Shown: positions 9,936 to 46,989 of the stretch, one piece after another
Layout of the letters: each line of letters begins with the position of its first letter
Position numbering within the stretch: the stretch's first letter is position 1
NCBI RefSeq assembly: GCF_023343835.1
Contig: NC_064471.1
Location: 17,501-81,500 of the forward strand
DNA from: Lagopus muta
Taxonomy: Eukaryota; Chordata; Aves; Galliformes; Phasianidae
Direction: 5' to 3'
Length of the DNA stretch: 64,000 bases
The notes under the pieces: generated by a model
Database searches by the model: none
What the model saw: the letters and a program-made list of their open reading frames with translations, nothing else
What the model was told of the DNA's origin: nothing
Translations under genes and position numbers: made by a program

Positions 9936-10413
9936 TGTCATGGAGTTGACTAGATCAATCTATGTCCGTGACAGGGGGCAAGAGGCCTCTGCCCTCCCTC
10001 CCCACCCCAGTCCCACAAAAATGGGAAGGAAGGATGGGAGGAAAAGAACAGCGGCAACAATCGATGGAGGAAAACTTATTTTACTATAATATCGGAATAC
10101 AAGATAACATAATATAATACAATTTAATTGAAATTGAGACTAATAAATCAGACAAGATGAGAGAGAGAGAGTTCCCGGGACCGAGTCAAACCTGAAAAGC
10201 TTGGAATGGCTAGGAAAGCACCCTCCAGCACCCACTGCAAGGCAGTAAGAGAGAGCCCCACCAGGAAGGGCCAGATCCCGTGACTTCTGTAATGTGCAGG
10301 GATAAGTACCTGGAATTGGGGCATTAACACTTTAATGCCCTGTACGCTACCTGATGTTTTGATGTGGAATACTGAAACCCACCCAAAAATCCAGAAAACA
10401 TAGAACCATGACA
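9936..10413 (-). mobile_element. 5' LTR of the minus-strand element
   Basis: 478 bp. On the minus strand it starts TGTCATGGTTCTATG, has the TATTCCACATCAAAACATCA block also seen in family C LTRs, and ends CAACTCCATGACA. Next to it is the target duplication CTCGA. Confidence 0.85.
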
Positions 10414-10418
10414 CTCGA

Positions 10419-10758
10419 CCACTTTGAAACCATTGAAAAGGGGCCATCATCACCCTGGTCATCATTATCAGTCAACAGAACAACTCTGCCCAATGACCCA
10501 CCCCTACTGAAGGTCAGAGAATGAACTATGAACCACGCTGGATCCACGGTGGTGACTATCTCCCTCTTGCTGCCTACAAAGACTCCTTGCTTCTTCTTTC
10601 CAATCTTTTCTATCACCCTCCTCCCCTTCCCCATTTCCCTAATTAAGATTTGTACTAAACTGGTCAGACCAACATTTGAACCATTGTTTCTTAATCTCAC
10701 GTCGGGTATACAGATAATAAAAGAACCTCCTCTCCCTCCTGTAAATTGGAGTGAGACA
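10419..10758 (+). mobile_element. Family A LTR, 3' part
   Basis: CCACTTTGAAACCATTGAAAAGG onwards follows family A to GGAGTGAGACA at 10758. Together with 6518-6937 it restores one LTR of about 760 bp. Confidence 0.85.
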
Positions 10759-10946
10759 TTTATTTAATAGCATAGTCAAAGGCAGGATACCCACCTCGAG
10801 TGTTGTCCTTTCAGATATAGTCTGAAACATTCTTTGTGTGTTCCTCCTGGAGTTGCATCGAGTGATATTTTTGAAAACTTAGACGTGAGTCCTTCTCCAG
10901 GAAGACCGCTTCGCATTCTGAAACTTTGCAGTTTATGTGTATTAAT
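10759..10946 (+). mobile_element. Family A internal 5' sequence with decayed primer site
   Basis: TTTATTTAATAGCATAGTC and the following AGATATAGTCTGAAAC, TTGCAT.GAG.GATA and GACGTGAGTCCTTCTCCAGG blocks match 46388-46560 of the young family A provirus. The primer site (10767-10787) has lost its TGG. It is joined to a CR1 near 10947. Confidence 0.75.
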
Positions 10947-11672
10947 TGCATGCAGTGGTACAGGTTGGGGGATGACCTGCTGGAGGGGAGCTCTGCAGAA
11001 AGGGACCTGGGTGTCCTGGTGGTTGGCAGGTTGGCCATGAGCCAGCAGTGTGCCCTTGTGGCCAAGAGGGCCAATGGCATTCTAGGATACATTAAAAAGA
11101 GCATGTCCAGCAGGTCGAGGGAGGTGATCCTCTCCCTCTACTCTGCCCTGGTAAGGCCTCATCTGGAGTATTGTGTCCAGTTCTGGGCTCCCCACTACAA
11201 AAAATACAGGGATCTCTTGGAAAGAGTCCAGCGGAGGGCCACAAAGATGGTGAGGGGCCTGGAGCATCTCTCCTATGAAGAAAGGCTGAGTGAACTGGAT
11301 CTGTTTAGCCTTGAGAAAAGAAGGCTGAGAGGAGACCTGATCCAGGTCTATAAATATCTAAGGTGTGGGGGGCAGAATGGCGAGGCCGGACTCTTTTCAG
11401 TGGTGAGTGGAGACAGGACAAGGGGTAACAGCCGGAAACTGCTGCATAGTAAGTTCCGCACAAATGTGCGCAAGAACTTCTTTACAGCGAGGGTGACGGA
11501 GCACTGGAACAGGCTGCCCAGGGAGGCGGTGGAGTCTCCTTCTCTGGAGATGTTCAAGACCTGCCTGGATGCCTACCTGTGCGACTTGGTGTGTAGGGAA
11601 CCTGCTTTGGCAGAGGGGTTGGATTCGATGATCTCTGGAGGTCCCTTTCAACCCCTACAGATCTGTGATTTT
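10947..11672 (+). mobile_element. CR1 LINE 3' part (ORF2 C-terminus, 3' end)
   Basis: Plus-strand CR1 with the usual C-terminal ORF2 sequence ([70 protein letters not shown]) and the 3' end GATCTCTGGAGGTCCCTTTC to ATCTGTGAT. The frame is open for about 240 codons, but it is a 5'-truncated copy without RT core. Confidence 0.9.
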
Positions 11673-11969
11673 TTATCTCACACCAGCTATACAGATAATG
11701 AGTCAGCCCTGGGAGCACCGGTGAAGGCAATTCACCTGTGCTACCAGAAGGGGTGGAGCCTGGCTTCACCTCTCCTAGATCCTATTTAAATGCTGACTGC
11801 AACTGTGGATGGATTTGTTCCTTGAGAACTTTTCTTGTGGAGAATACTGTGAGCCTTCAATGTCAGTAAGCATTTCTTGTTTATTGTTTTTCTTTTGTGA
11901 TAATCTTTCTTAGCTTGGAATTCTGTGCGCTAATTCATTTTACACCTTTGTACTCTTATAGATTGTATA
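11673..11969 (+). mobile_element. Trace of family A LTR end, then D1 3' LTR second part
   Basis: 11673-11698 (ATCTCACACCAGCTATACAG) resembles the R region of family A. From about 11699, GAGTCAGCC…AGGCAATTCACCTGTGCTACC…GGGGTGGAGCCTGG continues the D LTR seen at 45310-45400, ending GATTGTATA near 11969 in parallel to 2932. Confidence 0.6.
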
Positions 11970-13380
11970 GTGAGTAAACTGTTGCGTTTATTTCCCTAGA
12001 CTTATATGTATGTTTTTTAAATCATTGCTTGTAGTTCTGTTAAGGAGGTCATCTTTTATTTCCTTTCCCCTTAAATTTTAAGTCATTCTTTGTTATGACA
12101 GCCTTTACCTTATTTGGTTCAAAATGCCTTAAGTTTTAGAGCTATACCCTTGCCAAAGGGGGAAAAAAAATAAAAACCTACTCTTGACTGGATTCTTTAC
12201 ATTCAGATTTACAAAGTTCTTTTGTGTTTTTACAATTGTTTGTATTTTGGAACTGAATTAATAACTTGTAAATTAAAAATAAAAATGTCAAGGTATTACA
12301 TAAAATCTTTATATGTATGTTATTTTTTTAAATTTCTCACAATTATTTTCTATGGAATTAAACATACAACAGGGAAACCAAACAATTTTAAGCTTTGCAT
12401 GCAATGAAAAACAAGATAGATAATGCCAATTTGAGAGTTTATACACTTCATACAGATGAAAGTTCTGAAAAAAAACCTGCAATTTGTATATTAATGGTAC
12501 ACCAACTACATTTCTAAAACTGTTATCTACATTGGAAAAGACAAGTCTAGAATGTGTTTAATCCCCAACTTCATGGCTTCACAAATTCATTTTGAAATAT
12601 TTTATTATATATATCTGGATGACAGTATTTATGTACTGCACACAGACGCTTACCAAAAGAGGTTAAATTTTAAACTATCTCAGAATTAATATTTTTACAA
12701 TTTTCCCCCAAATAGAAAAGATGACCATTTTCACAGAGTTTCTTTAATCTGGAAAAAAAAAAAAAAAAAACATGCAATTCCAGCTGTATCAAATAAACAG
12801 AAATGCAAGCTTAAGAGCAACTATTCTTAGGGAAGGAGATGGGAGGATATTGCTGTTTTACATATTACCTTATATACATAACAAGGAGGAGTGACCACCA
12901 AGAGTAGTTTCAGTAAATTTATTTAAAAACCATAAAACATTTCTTACAAAAGAGCATCACGTTCTGCATGTTGCTTTCAAAGGATGCCAGGGACATGTCG
13001 ACTACCAGCCTTCACCCAATTAAAAGAAACAACCCCCCCCCCAAAAAAGTGTAAATAAACTAAGGTGTTCACGATAGTCACAGGAAAAAAAGGAAAAAAG
13101 GCACTACATTTTACCACTACAATGAACAAAATTAAAACGTGTTCTCTGCTGCTGTTTCAAAATTTCAGCGTTAGTCTTGTGTGCCCTTTACTTTCTCCCA
13201 AACCTTTTTAAGCAAAGTAAAACATAACTGGTGAACCGCAGATTGCACTACACCTCAAATGCAGAACACCTATGAAGCAGAGGAATGATGGCTTTTTAAA
13301 CAGAAGCAGATATTAAAAAGTAAAAAATAATAATAATAATTAAAAAAAAGATGCAGGACTCCTTCAGTTCTTCAATAGTC
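11970..13380 (-). other. HNRNPK: HNRNPK 3' untranslated region and downstream flank
   Basis: AT-rich, no coding. It directly follows the distal stop codon (TAA at 13381-13383 on the minus strand). Several minus-strand AATAAA-like signals occur (for example near 12053 and 12600); which one is used cannot be decided from sequence alone. The D1 provirus ends near 11969, so the gene tail abuts the ERV cluster. Confidence 0.6.
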
Positions 13381-40938
<27,558 letters not shown>

Positions 40939-41091
40939 TATCTTTTATTCTTAGGTGAGCAGATAAAACCTACTGAAGAATAATTAAAAAAATAAAACCA
41001 CACGTTTGGGGAAAAAAATAAACCACACATTGTACTAAAGGGGGAAAAGCAAACAAAAAGAGATGCTTAGATGCTTACTTTCAGAACTTAC

Positions 41092-41170
41092 CGGTTTTAT
41101 ATATGCTTGTAGAGCAAAACTCAAGTGTTCTAGACAGGATCAATACCCAACAGCCTACTGCTTCAAAAGC
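41092..41170 (-). other. HNRNPK: Candidate HNRNPK 5' UTR exon
   Basis: Good acceptor GTTTTTATAG at 41171 and donor CCG|GTAAGT at 41091 on the minus strand, with no start codon leading into the gene. Predicted from splice sites only. Confidence 0.5.
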
Positions 41171-41850
41171 CTATAAAAACAGCATATGTCAGTTATGGCA
41201 CTGTTCGCTTACAGCTCTGTTTTTACTACAATGAAATGCACAGGTTTGACCTGAGTTTCTGCTGCAAAGCTTTTCTTTATAAAGTGAAGAAAACATAATA
41301 AGGTAAAATACATCACTAAGAGAAGAAATAGTCACATCTGTCAACTTAAACAGCTACAATCTGGACATGCTCAGTTTTCACATTCGCTAGTTTTAAGCAA
41401 TAATGTTTACTGATAATAACTTCCAAATAATTGAACTGAACAAGTATCCAGTTTCTACTTTTAATAGACTATATATCATACCTTGGAATTCCTTTCTAAG
41501 AGATGCTAAATATAAATTTGCTCCTACTGTTTAGTTCTAAACAATTTAGACTGGAGAGTACAGAACTAATTTTATAAGCTCTCCATTAACTTACCAGCAG
41601 GCATTCTATCATGTCTTCTACCTAAGCGTAACAAATGAACAAGAGAAGTTATGCAATCCACACTAAAAAAAAAACCAACTCTAGTAAAAAAATACCACTA
41701 TGTAGTTACACGTAATCCTCTGCAAACATGCACCAAGAATCTAAAAGCAGCTAAACCTTTTTTATTTTGTGAAACAGTTACCTCGTTTGTAATGTATTTC
41801 TGATGAAGTGGCTACTAAAGAAGAAAAACGTCACCAGCATACTCAGACAT

Positions 41851-41852
41851 GA

Positions 41853-41888
<36 letters not shown>
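41851..41888. repeat. Poly-A tract
   Basis: Run of 38 A just inside the CpG-rich promoter region. Confidence 0.9.
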
Positions 41889-41889
<1 letters not shown>

Positions 41890-43130
41890 CCGGAGGTCGC
41901 CCGTGTGTCTTTACTCCCACTCCCTTCAGGACAAAATGCCTTCCCCAGACATCCCCTCCCCTTCTGCAGTCCAACCGCAAAACCGCGCCATTGACTATTT
42001 CACTGTCTGCTCGGGGCAACGTTCGCCTTTACCTTTCGCACCACGTTGCCACAGAACACTCAGAAGCCCATCTTGCTCCTAAGTAGGGGAAGAGGCGGCA
42101 TAACATAAACCCCCGCAGCCTTGAACCAGGGGCGCGGGACCAGCAAAAATGGCGACTACTGTAATGGCGCCTATTTGCTACTAGGCGGAGCCAGGACCGA
42201 TAAACCATAACCACGCGGTCATAAGATTTCAACCGCTCTGCCCAGAGATACAAAGGAGTCACCCAGCACCCCAAGGCCGACAGAACAACGGTCCTATCAC
42301 GAGAGGCTTCACCACCTCCGCGATCGCTCCCAAAGGAAACCAATCCTGCCACAGAGCGTTTCTTAACCGGCCTCACACAGCCATTTCCCTACAAGCCGCA
42401 AACGAGAGCGCACTCCCTCCTCTTCCCATCTGCTCACCATGATACCCAGCTAGTTCCAGGCGCAGAGCTACAGAGTATGTGCAAAAAAGCGACGGCCATT
42501 CCCCCGGCCTTAGTGCACACATACTAGTGTTACTGGTCTGCATTACAGTATTGCTCTGGGCGCCTACACCATGGCCACCGAGGCACATCAGTTGCCTGTA
42601 GAAATCACAGATCACCCTTCTGGCCCTTCCCTCGGGATAACTGGAGCCCTTGGGGGCCACAAATTACGACAAACCACCCCACACTTACTAAAAACACGTT
42701 ACTCAGCTTCTTCCTTCATGCGGACCTACCTAAATCCATGTCCAAACCAGCAAAGAATAGCACTATCTTGCCGCTATCCACAGAAATCCTAGGACTCGGC
42801 AGCGGCTCAGGCCTCCCGTATCATTATATCATCAGACAGCAAAGCTGAGCGATCACAACCCCACTGCACACAACCATATTTAGCTTAAAAGCTCCTATCC
42901 TCCAAAAACACGTGCAGCCAACTACGCGCAGCCTCACCTACCTGCACCCATCGCGTACGGGGAGAGCACCACTAAGTGCCTAAACGAGCCTCTCCATCAT
43001 CGGTTAGGGCCCTCTGCGACCCCATTGGGTAAGACAACTGCCCATCAGGCCGGAGGCTGGCCTCCACTTCGCCCCGCCCTCCGTGTAGACCACAACGTCC
43101 CAGGCCTGAGTGTCATGAGGAAATTAGTAT
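41889..43130 (-). promoter_or_regulatory. HNRNPK: CpG-rich HNRNPK promoter / first exon region
   Basis: Clearly richer in GC and CpG than its surroundings. Possible first-exon donors on the minus strand are GTGCGAAAG|GTAAAG at 42033 and GGTGCAG|GTAGGT near 42950. A CCAAT box on the minus strand lies near 43024. The exact start cannot be set from sequence alone. Confidence 0.6.
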
Positions 43131-45169
43131 GCTTTACTCCACACTGCTGCAGCATGCCTAGGTAATTTTGTTTGTTTGTTTTTTAATTGACTGACAGGAG
43201 CCGTGGTAAGAATAACAAAAACGGTGGATAAGGAGGGCATTAAAGAACAGCGATAGCAATTTCAGTTGGGGGGTGGAAAAATGGTGTCTGAAAATTCTGC
43301 CTTATGCTCGTCCCCTAGCGGCAAGGGGTGGGGCTAACTTTCTTGCCATAGTTTAAAGACGCTTGGGGCTGCATAGCTCCCATCGGCAGCTAGGGTGTAT
43401 AGACTTCTGGAGAAGAAGAATTGGGTGTCTCAAAAACGACTGAGAGATGTTTGAAGATTACAGGATTTAGTTTGTTTTGTTTTTTTTTTTTACAGTCTAA
43501 TGGTCTTGTGTTAATTGTATAGGATATTGATGTAAGGTATCTATAACAACTGAAGAGTTGTTTTAACTAAATAATGTGTGTTAACTAGTAGATTGTTTAT
43601 TACAAAATACACAAATCAAGGTTTCTTCTAAAGAACTGCTGAAAACTATCATGCCTTTTCTCCCTCAGGGATGATAGTAGAGAAGTGACAGAATAAGATG
43701 TATTAGCAGGTAAGGACTTGCAAGTTTGTTTCTCATGGTGCTATCATTAAAATATTATCTTAGAACTTCGTACTTGTTTTCAAATACTCATCATTTTCAT
43801 TCTACAAAATCTAAAGCATTCTTGAATAGTGATCTAGGGTAGAAGACTTGATTAATAAACGACTAATAAAGAACAAATCAACTTGTTTGTATGCTTTTTC
43901 AAGGATGATTACTTGATTTTTTTTTTTTTTTTTTTTTAAAAAGGTCAGGACAAGACACTGCCAGTCTTGCCTTGGAGCCAGGATCCACCTTTCCCAAACT
44001 TCATTTAAGGATAGGTAGTGAAGATGCAAGCATATCACCAGGTGATCCCTGCCTATCTGAGAACTATACAGGCCTTCCAAAGATAAGCAGGTTCTTTCTC
44101 TTATTTCTATGCCTACTGCTCTTATATCTAAGTAGATCCTCACTTGCTGTAGCCTACAACCTTGCTGCTCTACTCTTTTGTTATACTTTAGATCATGGTA
44201 CAGTAAGTTTGGGATTAAAAGCTACTTACTTAAAAAAAGGAAAACAGGTACCCAAAGCTCTCAAAATATTACTAACAGAATGATTGTAGCGTATAGCGTT
44301 AGTCTATAGTCTAATGTTTGGTGTATTTAATTATGGTTAATTGTTTTGAACCCACAGCCAACTTAATTAACTTTTAATGTTTACTAGTTTAATCTTCTCT
44401 CAATGTATTCAAATACTTGCTGTGTTACAATTAAGTTGTAGGTGTGAAATTGTTGGCCTTAATTTTGTTAGTTTTTTTAAGAATGTATTTAAAAAAACAA
44501 GCTAAAAAAGATTTAATATTTTGTAGAAGCTCTGAAATTTTCAAATGGAAATATGCATTTCGTGTGTATAAAGCATCAGAAATTATTTACCCTATCAGTT
44601 ATTTGCTGAAAATGTAAAACTAATAACTAAAATTATTTCAATTGGATTACTAATATATTCCATAGTAGCCTTCTCATCTAAATAATAGTTGTTAGACCAC
44701 AGTAAACTTTTGTAGAAAACTGTCATTCTGTTTTTTCTCCCCATCAACACTTGAAACATGATTTGAGACTACAAATATCCTAAAGAAAGCAATAAAACTT
44801 ACTGACAAATACAAAAAAAGGAGAAAGACAAAAGGCTTAATAAAGCATGAGCCTTTCTATGCTTCATTTAAAATAAACATTAAATGACTTCCTGTTTCTT
44901 CTTTTCTCTCTTTTAAAGAAAACATAAAGAAACAACAACCCTGTAAGTAAAAATATAATGAACAAATATACACGGTGGTGTGATTAGCCTGGTAACTATA
45001 AATTGCAAAGCTACAAAAACTATCATATGGGAAAGAAATAATCAGAAATAAATAAAAACACCCACCCATATCCTGAGCATACAGAAACACCCACCCATAT
45101 CCTGAGCATACAGAAACACCCCCAAAAAGATCAATTTCCAGGAAAAAATCTTTCCTCAATTACAGTCAG
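43131..45169. other. Upstream flank of HNRNPK, no gene recognised
   Basis: AT-rich single-copy-looking DNA. A plus frame at 43972-44283 (103 codons) has a hydrophobic middle (FFLLFLCLLLLYL) but no recognisable family; I treat it as chance. RMI1, the neighbour in mammals, was not seen. 45058-45119 holds a 30-bp unit (CCCACCCATATCCTGAGCAT…) in two tandem copies. Confidence 0.55.
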
Positions 45170-45414
45170 CCCTTAAATGGGGTCTAGGAGAGGTAGAGTC
45201 AGGCTCTACCCCTTGCAGTCACACAGATGAATTGCTTTCACCTGAGCTCGGTGACTGTATGGGAACTGCTGAGTCACAGGCTGAACCTCTGATTGATCAC
45301 CCGAGGTGAGCCATGAGTCAGCCAGAGGAGAACAGGTGAAGGCAATTCACCTGTGCTGCTGGAAGGGGGGGAGCCAGGCTCCACCCCTCCTAGACCTATT
45401 TATCCCTTTGTCAT
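45170..45414. mobile_element. Two D-family LTR fragments, head to head
   Basis: 45172-45245 read in reverse (AGGTGAAAGCAATTCATCTG, GGGGTAGAGCCTGACTCTAC) is the D LTR; 45258-45410 read forward (TGAACCTCTGATTGATCACC, AGGTGAAGGCAATTCACCTG, GGAGCCAGGCTCCACC) is the same LTR in the other direction. Thus a small inverted repeat marks the left border of the second ERV cluster. Confidence 0.65.
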
Positions 45415-45524
45415 TGAGACTGTGGGATTCTGGGGGTAGAAAGTGTCTTGGTGAATGACCTAATAGCAGCCAAGCTGGCCACCATGACTGTCCATCCTGC
45501 TCTCAGACAGAGGTTATATGTGGG
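45415..45524 (+). pseudogene. D2 gag fragment left of the young provirus
   Basis: GAGACTGTGGGATTCTGGGG onwards matches D1 at 3680-3790 (…TVHPALRQRLYVG). It ends in GTGGG at 45520-45524, the target duplication of the family A provirus, and continues at 51336. Confidence 0.75.
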
Positions 45525-46387
45525 TGTGAGAATCCTTCTTAGTTTTTTTTTTGGCTCAAAGCTTGCTTCCTGAGGTTTTTCTTGTGATAAGACTCTGAGT
45601 GACTTGTCAGGGAGGCAACTGATGGGTGCTAACTGTGTGACAATCGATATCTCTTTGGGAACATTTGCAAGCCCCTTCCCCCAGAGCTGCTTGCTCTGTA
45701 GAAGAGCGGAAGAGAGTGCTCAACAGTGTTCACTGGCGGAAGATCTGGCTTGCGGCCAAACCGTTCCAGCTAAGTATGGAAGGTTGGGGGATGATACCAT
45801 TGTATCTTGCGAAGGCAAGATGCAAGTTGGTGCCTCCCTGCTTCCTCTTATCTGCTGGCAAGGCCAGAAAGATAAGAACAAAGGAGGTTCCTGCTGAGAT
45901 CCCAGAGCCAGAAGCTGCCACTCAAAGGAGAGCTGACTCGACCACTTTGGATTTGAGCTGTCACTCCAAAAACAGCTGACTTCACCACTTTGAAAGCATT
46001 GAAAAGGGGCCATCATCACCATGGTCGTCTCTCCTCGTCCTTCTCACCGTCGTCATTGGCAACAGGACAACTCTGCCTGACGACCCACCGCTACTGAAGA
46101 TCAAAGACTGAACTACGAACCACGCTGGATCCATGGTGGTGACTATGTCCCTCTTGCTGCCTATAAAGACTCCTTGCTTCTTCTTTTCTATCTTTTCTAT
46201 CGCCCTCCTTCCCTTCCCCCATTACCCTAATTCATAATAGTGTCCGTTCTCCCCTTCCCCATTTCCCCTAATTAAGATTTGTAATAAACTGGTTGGACCA
46301 ACATTTGAACCGTTGCTTCTTAATCTCACGCCGGGTATATAGATAATAAAAGAACCTCCTCTCCCTCCTATAAATTGGAGCGAGACA
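45525..46387 (+). mobile_element. 5' LTR of the young provirus
   Basis: TGTGAGAATCC…GGAGCGAGACA. TATAAAG at 46162 and AATAAA at 46283 give a plausible U3-R-U5 layout. Same sequence as 50473-51335. Confidence 0.95.
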
Positions 46388-46396
46388 TTTATTTAA

Positions 46397-46416
46397 TGGC
46401 GTAGTCGTTGCAGGAT
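46397..46416 (+). promoter_or_regulatory. Primer binding site, tRNA-Ser-like
   Basis: TGGCGTAGTCGTTGCAGGAT, 9 bases after the LTR. The first 11 bases fit the 3' end of a vertebrate tRNA-Ser (…CGACTACGCCA); GCAGGAT also fits after a 2-base insertion. Confidence 0.65.
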
Positions 46417-46989
46417 ACCCACCGTGAGAGTGTTGTCCTTCCAGATATAGTCTGAAACTTTCTTTGTGTGCACCTCCTGGAGTTGCATGGAGCGATAATT
46501 TTGAAAACTTAGACGTGAGTCCTTCTCCAGGAAGACCGCTCCGCATTCTGAAACTTTGCTGTTTATGTGTGTACCTCTCTGGGATGTATGAATTAATTTT
46601 AAGTGTGTGCCTCCTCGAGAAGACCTCTCTGAATTTTGCGATTTTAAGTATCTTGTAACTGAAGTGCGAAACTTGAACCTTTTCTGTGTGTGTGTGTGTG
46701 TGTGTGTCTGCATGCACGCGCCTCTTGGGGAAGTGAGGACGTGATATTTTGTTACTTAAACGTGTGTGCCTCTCCAAGAAAGTTTATTTACTGTATTGAA
46801 ACCTAGAAAGTGTTGCTTTAGCTTCACATTTTTTTTTTTTGTGCTCCCGTCAACAAAAGGGAGGCGTTATTGGAGCATTTGCATTTGTTTAGGTGTGGTG
46901 TATCTCCCTGGGAGGAGCGGTGAGGAGTAACTGAGCTTTTGAATACGTGTACCTCCTCCCTTAGTGTAGATCTTTCATTGTATTAAGAA
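46417..46989 (+). other. Leader of the young provirus
   Basis: About 570 bp before gag, with repeated GTGTGTGCCTCC/CTGAAACTT motifs and a (TG)n run (46684-46707). It would hold splice donor and packaging signal; neither can be fixed by eye. Confidence 0.6.

Larger units (their letters stand above)
6938..10413 (-). mobile_element. Minus-strand ERVL-like element, sister of family C, tRNA-Gly primer site
   Basis: A complete insertion with TG...CA ends and a 5-bp target duplication CTCGA (6933-6937 / 10414-10418). Read on the minus strand: full 5' LTR (10413-9936), primer site, gag with hydrophobic N-terminus, capsid-like frames, protease/RT start, then only the last 38 bp of the 3' LTR (6975-6938). 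RT is cut just after the TIDIA motif; the rest of pol plus U3 and R of the 3' LTR are missing. Proteins resemble those of the C provirus at 56359-62125. Confidence 0.88.
2787..11969 (+). mobile_element. D1: class III (ERVL-like) provirus with nested insertions
   Basis: Left and right ends share an LTR 3' end (2795-2932 and about 11815-11969: GGAGAATA.TGTGAGCC, AAGCATTT, GATTGTAYA). Between them lie D-family gag (3217-4477), an integrase (4564-5106) and a post-integrase region (5644-6130). The provirus was interrupted by a family C solo LTR (5107-5643) and by a family A insertion (6518 to about 11694) that carries a further element (6938-10413) and a CR1. Protease, RT and RNase H are deleted at about 4563. 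Nothing in D1 is intact. Confidence 0.75.

Noticed and set aside
10926-11789. 287-codon plus-strand frame as a host gene
   Set aside because: Its content is the CR1 ORF2 C-terminal region in a truncated copy, joined to LTR sequence.
43972-44283. 103-codon plus-strand frame with a hydrophobic stretch upstream of HNRNPK
   Set aside because: No family features, no splice context, AT-rich DNA; likely chance. It is not RMI1, the mammalian neighbour.
45604-45979. Overlapping ~100-codon frames in family A LTRs
   Set aside because: Identical in both LTRs because the LTRs are identical; they overlap in several frames and lie in U3. No coding evidence.
46397-46416. tRNA gene fragments (also 9913-9930, 56788-56805, 63078-63099)
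   Set aside because: Only the 18 or so bases complementary to tRNA 3' ends are present, directly after LTRs: primer binding sites, not tRNA genes.
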